Below, piece by piece: positions 40,204-50,040 of a DNA stretch of 64,000 nucleotides; within the stretch, counting starts at the first letter, position 1; the number at the start of each line of letters is the position of its first letter. The notes under the pieces were generated by a model. That model did no database searches. It had not been told where the DNA came from and worked only from the letters and a program-made list of their open reading frames with translations. Source of the stretch: Adiantum capillus-veneris (Eukaryota > Streptophyta > Polypodiopsida > Polypodiales > Pteridaceae); contig CM043958.1 of NCBI GenBank assembly GCA_014529385.2, positions 83,013,525-83,077,524 of the forward strand. The letters are read 5' to 3'. A program made the translations under genes and the position numbers.

Positions 40204-41389
40204 CGTAAGCATTTCGTTGAAAAACGTGTGTTCACATTTACTTATGCTTGTTTAAGTTTACTCTCAGGATGTTCGAGTTTACAAAATCTCTCTGAGTTTA
40301 CTTTTTCAAAATTCGACGCCGCTACACGCCTTTGCTTCTGTGAGTGCATTTCTCCCCCGCAGATCCCATGCCTGGGAGGTCATTTAAGACAGGTTGCAAG
40401 GTGTTCTTTAGGGGGCGTTCAAAAGCGCCGGGGAGTGAAAACGATGCGGCATGCAACCATTTGACTGAAAAAAAGGAGGGGTTTTTTGGACCCACCACAA
40501 ACCCGGGCGCCCTCACCCCCTCGGAAACACAAGAGCTACGTGCGCTTTTCAGCACCGGATGCGAGAGGATGTTCGATTTCACCACTACAAAATTTGCGTC
40601 TGTTGATATGTTGCAGCATGTTTACCTGTTATGGGCAGTGTGAATTGAGCGATGGAAGAAAAGAGCTTGAAGGGCTCGCTGCACTTGCGTAGTCTGAACC
40701 GACTCTTAGATTATGGTCAAGCGAAGCTTAGTTGGCTGTAAAATTTCTGACAGCGTGATTGAGCATGCAACTTTTACAAGCTTAGTTCGTGTCACTATGC
40801 CTTTTTCAGCATAGTTGGAAACCTATGTCTGCTGCTTGCCGGTAGCAACATTGTTTCTCTTTCCTTGCTGCACCTCACTCTCTCTCTCTCACTACCTGCG
40901 CTTGCCCACCGCCTTTTGAACAGCCGTACCTGCCTTCGCTTGGTCTGTTGAGGCTTACATATAACTAAGCCTCGCGTGACCACGCTCATTCGAAAGTGCT
41001 ATAGAACGCCCGTCTGGCCCTGTGTACCCTTTCAAAATCCCAGAAAGCTGAAACTTTGAAAAGCCAAACAAACGCAGCGATTTCCTGGTCCCATAGAGAA
41101 CCTTTGACGTCAAAACGATGAGATTGCCTTTTTTAATAGAAACATGCCAGCAATGGCTAGCTGCCATGTGGTAGAAGGAAGCTATCCTCTCTCATTGTCT
41201 CTCTCTTTCTCTCACACACACACCGTGATGCACAGTGCACACTGCTCTCTTTCTTCCCTCTCTAGAACATCCTGCGCTGCTGCGCTATGGCATGGGAAAT
41301 TGGGCACTCTCTTCTTTGGCTCCATTCCAACTAATAAATTACAGGCAATCTGTGCATATTGATTGCCATTTTGTTTGTGTGTGTGTCTC
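40204..41389 (+). promoter_or_regulatory. Upstream region of the tetraspanin gene
   Basis: About 1.2 kb without a recognised gene. A small inverted motif (CAAAAGCGCCGG at about 40420 and AGCGCAC/CTTTTCAGC at about 40530-40550) may be a degraded short transposon. A TATA-like ACATATAACT lies at about 40958. CT-rich tracts (about 40877-40891, 41182-41226) lie upstream of the transcript leader. The transcription start is not determined. Confidence 0.35.
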
Positions 41390-41490
41390 TGTGTGTGAGA
41401 GAGAGAGAGAGAGAGAGAGGAGAGGCTGAGTAGGGCTGTGTGAGAGAGAGAGAGAGTGAGTGTATGTGTGCTGGAGAGAGTGTGTGTTTG
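41378..41490 (+). repeat. GT/GA microsatellite in the tetraspanin 5' leader
   Basis: GT and GA dinucleotides, with the densest GA run at 41396-41420 and another at 41443-41456. GA repeats in plant leaders can bind BBR/BPC factors; no such function is shown here. Confidence 0.85.
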
Positions 41491-41542
41491 TAGCTGAGAG
41501 TGAAGTGGTGTGTGTGTTCTTTTATCCCCTCACATCGAGAGC

Positions 41543-42031
41543 ATGGCTCTCAGCCTCATCATCACAGGAGTAGTCAACCTCATCACCTTCTTGCTTTCCA
41601 TCCCCCTTGTGGGAGCAGGCATCTGGCTTGCCACCAAGCTCAACACAGAGTGTGTGCGCTTTCTCGAATGGCCCATCATTGCCATCGGTGTTGTGATCTT
41701 GCTCATCTCTCTCGCGGGCTTCATTGGCGCATGCTGGAGAGTCCCATGGCTGCTCTATATCTATCTAGTGGTCATGTTCTTTATAATTTTGCTGCTGCTT
41801 GTCTTCATCATTTTTGCATTTGTGGTGACCAAAGACGGCCCGGCAGCCGAGAGCGGGCGGCGGAGCTACAGCCTCAATGACTATTCGCCATGGCTCAAGC
41901 AGCAAATGAGGAGTAGCAGCAATTGGGCCAAGATCACAAGTTGTATCAAAGATGCCAATGTCTGTGTGAAGATGAACGACGAGTACAAAACTGAAGCCGC
42001 CTTCTACAGTGCTGATCTCTCTTCGGTTCAG
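41543..42031 (+). CDS. Plant tetraspanin, exon 1
   Basis: Coding exon of 489 bp (163 codons) from ATG 41543 (M-A-L-S-L-I-I-T-G-V-V-N). It has three membrane segments (residues about 5-30, 43-66, 69-97) and the start of the large extracellular loop. Motifs fit plant tetraspanins: N-L-I-T-F-L-L-S-I-P-L near the N terminus, G-A-C-W-R after segment 2, Y-L-V-V-M-F in segment 3. It ends Y-S-A-D-L-S-S-V-Q with CAG|GTTTGA, a phase-0 splice donor exactly where plant tetraspanin genes usually have their intron, just before the S-G-C-C-K-P-P motif. The G-C-C-K-P-P loop and segment 4 should be in exon 2, which was not found in the rest of the window. The protein would organise plasma-membrane microdomains. 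Either the intron exceeds 22 kb or the gene is truncated. Confidence 0.88.
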
Positions 42032-42295
42032 GTTTGAACTTTCCCCTCACTGAGCTTCATCTCTCCATGTGTGCCAGACATCTTTGTGCGCATCTTGTAA
42101 AAACCAGAAATTGGACTCTGGCAACTTTGTCCATATATAAAGATGCATGTCCAGTTGTTGTAGAGACCGTTCTAGAGAGATCTCACTAATCACATTCAGC
42201 CATGCACATATGCATACAACTCACATGCATGAATACATACACGAGAGTATTGACTATAAACATACATGTGTATAGCCTTGGCACTAAGTGACACC

Positions 42296-42500
42296 CATAT
42301 TAAATGCGGGGTGGAGTAATGGGATCGATGGTCCGGGTTGAGGGGCGGGTTCTCGAGGTGCACTAAACATGGCCGCACAAAAGACGAGATACAATAAACT
42401 TGGCCAGCGGGAAAAACGAGGCGCACTGCTCGGTTTTGAACCGGTGGCCTTGCAGTGCAGGTTGAGGGTCGCACAGGCTAACCACTTCACCAACGCGCGC
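42296..42500 (-). mobile_element. SINE-like element in the tetraspanin intron region
   Basis: On the minus strand, TTGGTGAAGTGGTTAGCC (42477-42494, box A-like) and GGTTCAAAACC (42432-42442, box B-like) form a tRNA-type pol III promoter. The body runs to a tail AATATGGGTGTCACTTAGT near 42285-42302. A diverged copy of the 3' part sits inverted at 42563-42682. Confidence 0.58.
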
Positions 42501-42562
42501 ATCATGTATGCCTAGTCGTTTTTATGGCCTTATGTTGTGAGGTGATATGCATTTCCTAAGCT

Positions 42563-42682
42563 GTCCAGGTTTAGTTCTTGATTTGACCGCTGCGGCTGCG
42601 ATCTCCTCTGCTTTCGCGCGTGAGCTTTTCTGCCTTTGATCCCATTGCCTCCCCCTCTTAAATATGGGTGTTACTTAGTCCT
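42563..42682 (+). mobile_element. SINE 3' fragment, inverted relative to the neighbour
   Basis: GATCCCATTGCCTCCCCCT...AAATATGGGTGTTACTTAGTCC matches the 3' part of the minus-strand SINE at 42296-42500 (there GATCCCATTACTCCACCCC...AATATGGGTGTCACTTAGTGCC). The promoter boxes are missing. Confidence 0.42.
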
Positions 42683-42852
42683 GAGGTGTGTATAGGTGCT
42701 CGTACAGGGCTATGAAGGATTGTACAGTTTCAGACTAGTAACTACTAGTAACTCTGCTAAGTAATTTGTAGAAGCCGCTTTTGTGTAGACTATCCTTAGG
42801 GGCAGGTTCTCGTCAAAGTCAACAATGCGGAAGCGTAGAGCAACAGCAAGAA

Positions 42853-42854
<2 letters not shown>

Positions 42855-42908
<54 letters not shown>
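42855..42908. repeat. Microsatellite (GA)n
   Basis: About 54 bp of GA dinucleotides. Confidence 0.97.
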
Positions 42909-42910
<2 letters not shown>

Positions 42911-42979
42911 GAACCAATCAACCTTGGCAATGAAAACTGATAATAATAATATGAGGGCTAGGTGTGTATAAATACTCAC

Positions 42980-43398
42980 CTTAGCAAATTGCCGTACCCA
43001 AGATTTGACAGATAAGTAAAATAAATACCTAAAGCCAAAATAAATATTGGGATCACATTGAGCCATTCACTTGAAATGCTACAAACTTTAACACCCTCTC
43101 TGTAGCTTATAGTGCACATATGTAGGAAGACCAAGTTCATGGACAACCCAGCACATGATCCATCCATTGAATACACATTGGTTATGCAGTCTCCAACTTT
43201 GTACCTTAGAAGAATGCCATCTTGAGCATCGTTTGCCTCATAGAAAATTGAATTGTAGAATTTCAAACTATGGATGCTCATTGTGGTCAATTGCTTTGCC
43301 TGGGGATTCACTACGATGTCATCTCGTATAAGGATATATTCAAGTATTCCATCCAATACTTCAACTACATTTGGATGCTTTGGCAGACTGCTGGTCCA
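42980..43398 (-). other. Possible exon on the minus strand, unidentified
   Basis: A minus-strand frame of 139 codons is open from 43398 (after GACAG, a possible acceptor) to 42980, where AAG|GTGAGT is a strong donor match. The translation has balanced composition and a hydrophobic segment near its end (W-L-N-V-I-P-I-F-I-L-A-L-G-I-Y-F). I do not recognise a family. It lies inside the presumed tetraspanin intron on the opposite strand. Chance is a real alternative. Confidence 0.25.
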
Positions 43399-43454
43399 CT
43401 GTCATGATGATTGATCACTTTTCATTGCTTTATCATCTACTTCGCTCCCTAGAA

Positions 43455-43894
43455 TGAGGTGGTCACTTCTGATAGCTTTTCCAGGTTGGATTAGTAGAGT
43501 TAAATAAACCATATCAGACAAGCAAACTTCAGACGTCAGATCAAACGAAGACAAAGATTGAAGTGAAATGAAAACGCGACTCATACTAGATCTGGAAGTG
43601 GAATGTATACTGAGATGAGTACAGCTGATAATAAGTACAATAGTATGAGCCCAAGAATGCTTTGAGATTAATGGAAAAAAAGTACAAGAGCACGACTAGC
43701 TCTAGGAGTGACACTAGACAATAGATTTAGTGATTATGGTCACGTCAAATGAGCAAAGGGTTCTATTTTCAGGTGTCGGACTGGACCTCTGATTGACTGT
43801 CGATTGTGCAATTGTTGCAGTAACTGGGCTTGGTACTTATTAGTTCGTGCTGCTAATCTGACTTTCTGACTTGGGTATGTTCCCAGTGTCTACA
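43455..43894 (-). repeat. Gypsy-C 3' LTR
   Basis: Begins TGTAGACACTGGG on the minus strand directly after the PPT. It aligns with 44817-45334 minus the tandem duplication. Confidence 0.7.
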
Positions 43895-43929
43895 CTTTCT
43901 TCCCCCCTTTTTCTTTGAATTTTGGAATA

Positions 43930-44760
43930 TTTTTAAAATTTTAGGTGTAGTGCTGAAAATGTCAAGTGTGTTTCTTAACATAGCTTCGAACTGACAATTT
44001 GCCTTTCTTTATTCTGTCTAGCTCACATAAGATGTCCTCGTCCCCTCTATTACCTCAATATTCTAGATGGAAAGCTTTAATCGGTTTGTTGTATGTCCTG
44101 AGTTGGCACGCTGGGTAATGGTAGTACCACTTCCTAGCTTCATCCTTCAGTGTCTGCGGAAAGTACTCTTCCCATTTGTCTTCATCGATATCTTTGAGCT
44201 CAACATATCGAATGTCTGAATATGGACATCGGGGTCATCTATCTTACTCCCTTTACATACTGAAAAGGCAATCTTCAAATCAATAGATTTTTCATGATGC
44301 TTAGGTTTTGCTTTTGAGAGTGGCTTGGGTTCTCTGGTTTGTCTTTTGCTACAGTTATCAGTATCAGCGTCCCACTTATCATTGTTATCTGCCTCCGTCA
44401 CAGTATTTGGTTTTGGTTTTCGCTCTGATTTCCTAAGTACTGATCTGTCTCTCTACCTACTACCATCACTTTCATTTGTATGCTTTTTTCATCTGCCCTT
44501 TTCTTTTTTTTGAGACCCACCAGACCGAGAGAGTCTCTGTGCTCTCTCTGAATGCCTTGCCCTGGACTCGCGAGAATGCTAGGATTCCTCTATTTCCTTA
44601 GCGTTTCTCCGGTATAGGTTGGCGTTTGTTTCATTATCAAGCTCGTTGTCAGTGTCATAGCCTCGCTCCGACTCCATAAATCTGGTTGTGGGCCTTCGAT
44701 CATGTCGAATTCTCCTAGGCGGGATGACCGAATTCAGCTAGCTCCAAAAACTCAGCGGGG
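43930..44760 (-). pseudogene. Gypsy-C gag fragment
   Basis: Minus-strand pieces: R-F-M-E-S-E-R-G-Y-D-T-D-N-E-L-D (about 44690-44640); an ORF 44401-44147 with G-S-K-I-D-D-P-D-V-H-I-Q-T-F-D; then, in another frame, W-E-E-Y-F-P-Q-T-L-K-D-E-A-R-K-W-Y (about 44180-44120) and L-S-V-R-S-Y-V-K-K-H (about 43985). These are typical of retrotransposon gag. Stops and frameshifts are many. The C-terminal gag, protease and pol are deleted up to the PPT. Confidence 0.75.
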
Positions 44761-44816
44761 AGATGGATTCTTTGTCGATAGTTATTCAACTCACCATCAT
44801 CGTCTTCAAAATAGAA

Positions 44817-45334
44817 TGAGCTGGTTACTTCTGACAGCTATTCGAGGTTGGATTAGTAGAGTTAGTTTAAGCGGACTTCAAACAACAAATCACACAAAGA
44901 CAAAGATTGAAGTGAAATGGAAATGCAAGATTGTATTGGATCTGGAACTGGAATGTATATTCAGACAAGTACAATTGATAATAAGTACAACAGCATGAGC
45001 CTAAGAATGCTTTGAGATTAATGGCAAAGAGTACAAGAGCATGATTAGCGACAGGAGTGACACTAGACAATAGACTCATTGATAATGGTCCCGTCAAATG
45101 AGTAATGGACCCTATTTATAGGTGTTGGACTTGGCCTCTGACTGATTGTTAACTGTGCAGTTATCGCAGTAACTGTGCAAATCATTGATAATGGTCCCGT
45201 CAAATGAGTAATGGACCCTATTTACAGATGTTGGACTTGGCCTCTGACTGATTGTTAACTGTGTAGTTACCGCAGTAACTTGCGGTAACTGTGCTAATTT
45301 GACTTTTTGACTAAGTCCCTTCCCGTTGTCTATA
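44817..45334 (-). repeat. Gypsy-C 5' LTR with internal tandem duplication
   Basis: Homologous to 43455-43894. The unit at about 45078-45183 is repeated at about 45184-45289 (106-bp period, few differences), duplicating the segment that contains the TATA-box region. The first copy has TATAAATAGG; the second reads TGTAAATAGG. Confidence 0.72.
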
Positions 45335-45829
45335 CTCCCACATGTAACATCCGATAGCGTTCCAGATCTGATTGAGTGTCATCATCCTGTAGGTACGATC
45401 AGACCTGAAGCTCCTTCTCTCTCTTCATAGGCAACATTATTCAAGATAAGTCTTTTAGTTTGATTATGCCATTAGAGAAAACCTAGTCCTTCTCATAGAG
45501 TTCTGACTATACTATCTTTAAATGGGTTTCTTCGGGCCTAACGTTGATTGGTATCTCGGGAGGTGCACCTTTAAGAAAGTATTCAAAACCCCTTTACTTA
45601 CATGCTTAAGGTAATAAAATGACTCCTTTTACTTTAAAAACTTACGGGTTTTTCTCTAAAATCAATTAAGAAACCCCTTCTGTTAATATAATTTTGTGAA
45701 AATATTAAAATTTTGGCAATTAAAAAACCCATTCATTTGAACTCACGTGGTAACTTACATGTCTAAGAGGTGAACCCCCCGAGACTGAAATAGCAAAATC
45801 AAATTTTCTTTTTTGAATTTCCTTCCTTT
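45335..45829. other. Unrecognised AT-rich sequence
   Basis: No domain, RNA gene or clear repeat found. It probably belongs to the degraded element whose integrase fragment follows. Confidence 0.4.
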
Positions 45830-46141
45830 CAGCTTATTGTCATGTCAACATTTTCTTCATTGTTGCACCACTTTCTATTTTGGTATTGCTCTCTGTCTGA
45901 TTTTATCTAGCTTGAGTAGCTCATTCAATCTTGTTCTATTTTTAATTTGAGATTAGAAACAACGAATTACACAGGTAAAAGTGCTCTTGTTCCATACACC
46001 ATTTTGAATAGTGTCCAAAGTGTTGTCTAAAGCTTGTCATCCTAAGTGTGAGCTTCCTTTTGAACCATCTTAGTCAGAATAGCCTTGGTAGTCTTGTTGC
46101 TACTCTCAACGTGTCCTTTGCATCTGGGATCGTAAGGTGTT
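45830..46141 (-). pseudogene. Gypsy integrase C-terminal fragment
   Basis: Minus strand from 46141: T-P-Y-D-P-R-C-K-G-H-V-E-S-S-N-K-T-T-K-A-I-L, the segment around the last catalytic Glu of a Ty3/Gypsy integrase, then T-L-F-K-M-V-Y-G-T and, in another frame, N-E-L-L-K-L-D-K-I-R-Q-R-A. Stops inside. Cut at about 46141-46170 by the family-D LTR. Confidence 0.72.
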
Positions 46142-46170
46142 GTCGCAAATTGCTGACGTGTCAAGCCACT

Positions 46171-48129
46171 TATCACGTGACACATGCAACCCTATGTGTC
46201 CGTGGACAAGCTACAATATGACCAGGGTTCAGTTCAGTAAAGTCAGTCTAGAATAGGAAGCGATCTGACACTTTTGTGAGTCTGTTCGTAGACTGTGCAT
46301 GTCTAGACACTTAGATTAGATGCATATCCCCTAATTGCAAACAGCATGATCATCAGATTTTCATCAGAACCCATCAAGAGCATTTTTACAGTGCATAGAC
46401 CTATTTTTCCTATTTTAGCCAATTTTCATTTATTATTTTTAAGTGACTTTTGTTGGAAACTAGGTAGGGCAATTTTGCTAAGTTTTTTTGACTTAATAAC
46501 ACCTTATGTTGTTGTTTTGATCTTTAGCGCTTCTAGTATTTTTACTATAGCTTGACAAATTGCTAGCCTTTATCATGGCTGAGTATGCCCATCACCTTCG
46601 GAGGGTGATAGAAACTCAGCTCGTCGGTTTTGTAGAGTACGTTCAAAGCATGAATGACCTCTATATAAACCTGCACCTACTCTTGGGCACTGACGACGTG
46701 AGTAGGGATGTCATAGCTGTTGTCCAAGCTATGCATGATGTCCAAGCTATGCATGATAAAGGTGATAATCTTATTCTTCCTGTTTGGACAAGCAGCGAAG
46801 TTGAGATCACATATTGTCAAGTTTGGTTCTTTGCTCTTTGTAGGTTTGTAGTAGTATTCATTTTGCGATTTCGTATTTAGCTTACCTGAGGGCTTAAGAA
46901 TGTGTTCCGTTAGAAGTTGTTGTGTGAAGTTTGATTTTTAGGATTAAGTTTTTAAGATGTCTTATTCTTTTTTGCTTAAAGTTGAGTACCTGTTTTAAGC
47001 CAAGTAAGTTGCGTCAACTTATTTTACACATACCTTTTCTATAAACATTTTTAAGTTAATAATGGTTTGTTTTATCTAGTTTTGTTTCGTAGCAAACAAA
47101 GTGATTTAGTTTGTTTTTGTTTTTCTTTTCTTTTCTTGGTCCCTTGCTTTTATAGTTTCATGAGTGCTTTATTCCCTCTTATAATTCGTGAGTTCAGACT
47201 ATTTTGAACTTATGAAGGTATATATATTGTATATATAGAAACCTAGTGCTAGCACTTTCTGGCAGAAGAGGCATCAGGAGCTTCGGTTCAACATGCACCT
47301 TCTTAGTAGGACCCCTTCAGCAAGGTCTAGCGTTTTTGCAACACAGCACCAAGGCTAGCGTTTTGCATTCACAGGACAGCCTTGGCGTTTTTGCATGGCA
47401 GATCAGCCTCGGCGATCACAAGACACAGCAGATCAGCCCCAGCATTAGCAGATTCCCACAACAAATAGCAGATTTCCACAGTAGAGCCCAATCAGCCTTA
47501 GCATTTTTTGCATCAGCCTGACACCTCAGCGTTTTTGCAGATCTTCGCGACAAAATCAGCCCATAGACCAGCATTTTCAGTTTTTAGCAGTTAGAACCCA
47601 CATAACAAGTCCCGAACCTTGCAGATCTCACCTTCCCGCAGCAGATCCTCGCCGCACGGTCAGATCCCGCTAAGTTTGCAGTTTCAGCCCGGAAAACGCA
47701 GATTTCAGCATCTGCATTTTCAGCGCATTGTCCTCGTACTGTCGTCATCGACATCGTCACCGACATAGAGTCAAAATTCAACAGATAAAGATTTGCAGAT
47801 TTCAGCCTCTTATCATTTGCAGATTTCAGCTCGTCTCGTCGTCGGCAAGTCCAAAGCATTGTAGAGATTTGTGCAATCATAAGTAGACCGCTCTCGCCAT
47901 AGAGAGTGGAGTCTTCGGAGGAGGGTTTGACAACATACTGGTGTCGTATTCTTCTCTCTCTATCTCTCAGTCTCAGCACCTTCATTCACAGTGTTTATCC
48001 ACTTTGTTTGTGATCACTTGCACTCTCTCATAAAGAACGGAAAGCTCTCCCTTCCCTAAGTAAAAGGAACCTTGAGCAGAGTTTGGAGCACTCATCTTAA
48101 GAAAAGTTCAACATCCGCTGCACCTTACT
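46171..48129 (+). repeat. Family-D 5' LTR, long form with extra block
   Basis: 1959 bp, homologous at both ends to the solo LTR 48558-49712. It starts TATCACGTGACAC (the TG is mutated to TA). It is followed at 48131 by TGATATCAGAGC, a one-base variant of the initiator-Met PBS, which fixes orientation. A block of about 750 bp (about 46473-47225), just upstream of the TATA region (GTATATATAG, about 47230), is absent from the solo LTR. The downstream half has a degenerate GCGTTTTTGCA-type array. Confidence 0.78.
46575..46880 (+). CDS. Small ORF in the extra LTR block, unknown
   Basis: 101 residues from ATG 46575 (M-A-E-Y-A-H-H-L-R-R-V-I). The first 80 residues look protein-like. It contains a short internal duplication (V-Q-A-M-H-D twice, 46722-46757) and ends in a hydrophobic C terminus. 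It sits within the part of the LTR missing from the solo copy, so it may be captured or inserted sequence. No family recognised. Confidence 0.3.
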   Translation: MAEYAHHLRRVIETQLVGFVEYVQSMNDLYINLHLLLGTDDVSRDVIAVVQAMHDVQAMHDKGDNLILPVWTSSEVEITYCQVWFFALCRFVVVFILRFRI

Positions 48130-48557
48130 TTGATATCAGAGCTTTGGGAGTGTTCTGTATCACTCAAGGAAAGAACCACAAGAATTTTTTTGCTTGTTGC
48201 TGTCGCACGTAACCCAAGTCCTCTTGGGTGTGTCGATTCCTAATCGTGTTTTTGAAGAGTGACAGGAACCCCAAGAAAGAAGGGCTTGTCCAACCTCCCC
48301 TTGTGCCTCTTTTCACTCATTGAGAGCGGACCATGCACTTAGCGGCCGGCCAGTTGACGTGAGGTGGGAAAAAGCAACCTTGGTGTGAGCGCAAGGCCGC
48401 CAAGGGGTGCGCTCACAGGAAAGAGCAGAACTCGGGTGAAGAGAAGATCCTTCTCTAACACAGATTGCAAGCGAAAGAAGAACCTCAAGAACTCAAGAAT
48501 CTCAAGAACTCAAGAACCCAAGAACCCAAGAACCCAACAAGAACCCAAGTTCCTCGT
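48130..48557 (+). other. Family-D internal leader with PBS
   Basis: 428 bp after the 5' LTR, beginning with the variant PBS at 48131-48142. It has a run of AAGAACCCAAGAACC-type short repeats near 48480-48550. No coding domain. It is continuous with 49718 onward if the solo LTR and one CTCGT are removed. Confidence 0.65.
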
Positions 48558-49712
48558 TGTCACGTGACACATCCAACCCTATGTGTCCGTGGACAAGCTA
48601 CAACATGACCAGGGTTCAGTTCAGTCAAGTCAGTCTAGAATAGGAAGTGATCTGGCACTTTTGTGAGTCTGTTCGCAGACCGTGTATGTCCAGACACTTA
48701 GATTAGATGCATATCCTCTGGTTGCATATAGCATGATCATTAGATTTCCATCAGAATCCATCAGGAGCATTTATACAGTGCATAGACCTATTTTCCCTAT
48801 TTTTGCCATTTTTCACTTATTATTTTTAAGTGACTTTTGTTGGGAACTGGGTAGGGCGAATTCCATAAGATAATATATAAGAAAACCAAGGCTAGCATTC
48901 CACAACAGAAGAGGCAGCAGGAGCATTGCTCAATAGGCACCTTCTCAACAAGAACCTTGGCGTTTCCAGCCCAGAAGCACTAGCGTTTTCAACATGGGAA
49001 CCCAGTGAAATTCATCCATGAACAACAGTGTTTTTTAGCCTTGAAGACTCAGCCATTTTAGCGTTTTTGAACACAGCGTGGCAGCGTTTTGAACATAGCA
49101 ATCCAGTGTTTTTAAGCCAGTAACCAAACGGTTGAAACCCAATAGAACCAGCGTTTTTGTACCCTCAGATCAGCGATTTGCAGCCGCAGCATCTCAGCGC
49201 TTTTACAACAGTAAATTCAGTAGGAAATCCAGCAAATTCAACAGACAAAGAACAGCATAGAACATAGCATTTTCAGCGCGTCTTCGTCGCATCGTCGCCA
49301 TCGACATCGTCACCGACATAGAGTCAAAATTCAGCAAATAAAGATTTGTAGATTTCAGCCCTTAGCGTTTTCACATTTCAGCCTGTCTCGTCGTCGTCCT
49401 CATCGTTGTCGACATCGTCGGCAAGTCCAAGCATTGTAGAGATTTGTGCAATCATAAGTAGACCGCTCTCGCCATAGAGTGTGGGGCCTTTGGAGGAGGG
49501 TTTGACAACATTTTGGTGTCGTATTCTTCTCTTTCTATCTCTCAGTCTCAGCACCTTCATTCACAGTGTTCATCCACTTTGTTTTTGTCCATTACACTCT
49601 CTCACTAAAGGAACGGAAGGCTCTCCCTTCCGTAAGTAAAAGGAACCCTTGAGCACAGTTCGGAGCACTCATCTCGAGCAAAGGTCAACATTCACTTCCG
49701 CTGTACCTTACA
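48558..49712 (+). mobile_element. Family-D solo LTR inserted in its own family's leader
   Basis: 1155 bp, TGTCACGTGACAC to CCTTACA, flanked by CTCGT on both sides (48553-48557 and 49713-49717). The direct repeat immediately outside both ends shows that this LTR inserted on its own account: an entire element entered the leader of an older relative and then recombined down to one LTR. TATA-like ATATATAAG at about 48872. Confidence 0.78.
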
Positions 49713-49717
49713 CTCGT

Positions 49718-49966
49718 GAACTTAAGAACCCAAGACTTCAGTGGATGGTCATCACGCGGAATGGATACTTTGCATGAAGGTGGTGAGCATGAGGGTGGCG
49801 AAGAAGAATTTTCCCCACCAGGAGGTTTTTCTGACCCTCCCCCTTCCCCATCTACACTAAGGATTGCACCAGATCCTATGGAAGCTTGGTGCAAGACGAT
49901 GATGGACATGATGACAACGTGGCACAAAGCAAGAATGGTAGCCATGGAGCGTGAGCGCGAGCAATT
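49718..49966 (+). pseudogene. Family-D gag N-terminal fragment
   Basis: An open frame (part of an ORF at 49716-50039) reads M-D-T-L-H-E-G-G-E-H-E-G-G from about 49760, then a Pro/Ser-rich stretch and A-W-C-K-T-M-M-D-M-M. By position this should be the start of gag of the older family-D element. It changes at about 49967 into an unrelated antisense RT fragment, so the remainder is lost. Confidence 0.45.
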
Positions 49967-50040
49967 ACGCTTTCCTTTCTGCGTCAACATATGCAAAGGG
50001 GAAGCAACCTCTATAAACTTTCTAATGAACTGCCTGTAGT
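49967..50040 (-). pseudogene. Antisense fragment of Gypsy-4-type RT (RT-RNase H junction)
   Basis: About 70 bp nearly matching 57203-57275 of Gypsy-4a in the same orientation (TATGCAAAGGGGAAGCAACC shared). On the minus strand it codes for the Y-R-Q-F-I-R-K-F region after RT. It is isolated between family-D gag and the start of Gypsy-3. Confidence 0.65.

Larger units (their letters stand above)
43455..45334 (-). mobile_element. Gypsy-C: shrunken LTR element with gag remnant only
   Basis: Two direct repeats of 440 bp (43455-43894) and about 520 bp (about 44817-45334) flank a 0.9-kb interior that codes only for a broken Gypsy gag on the minus strand. A minus-strand PPT (AAAGGGGGGAAGAAAG, about 43895-43912) abuts the left copy, so it is the 3' LTR. 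The right copy has a TATA box (TATAAATAGG on minus, 45111-45120) and an internal tandem duplication with a 106-bp period. No pol or target duplication was found. The LTRs are well diverged, so the element is old. Confidence 0.75.

Noticed and set aside
40140-40205. tRNA gene
   Set aside because: Box A/B-like words are present, but no convincing acceptor and anticodon stems could be paired; SINE is the better reading. The same holds for 42430-42500.
40400-40560. Second MITE upstream of tetraspanin
   Set aside because: Only a weak inverted match (CAAAAGCGC and its partner) with no target duplication.
43455-45334. Duplicated host sequence
   Set aside because: Gag remnant, PPT and a TATA box show that the direct repeats are LTRs.
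46171-49712. One small LTR element with a 428-bp interior
   Set aside because: A CTCGT duplication flanks the right LTR alone, so it is a separate solo-LTR insertion.
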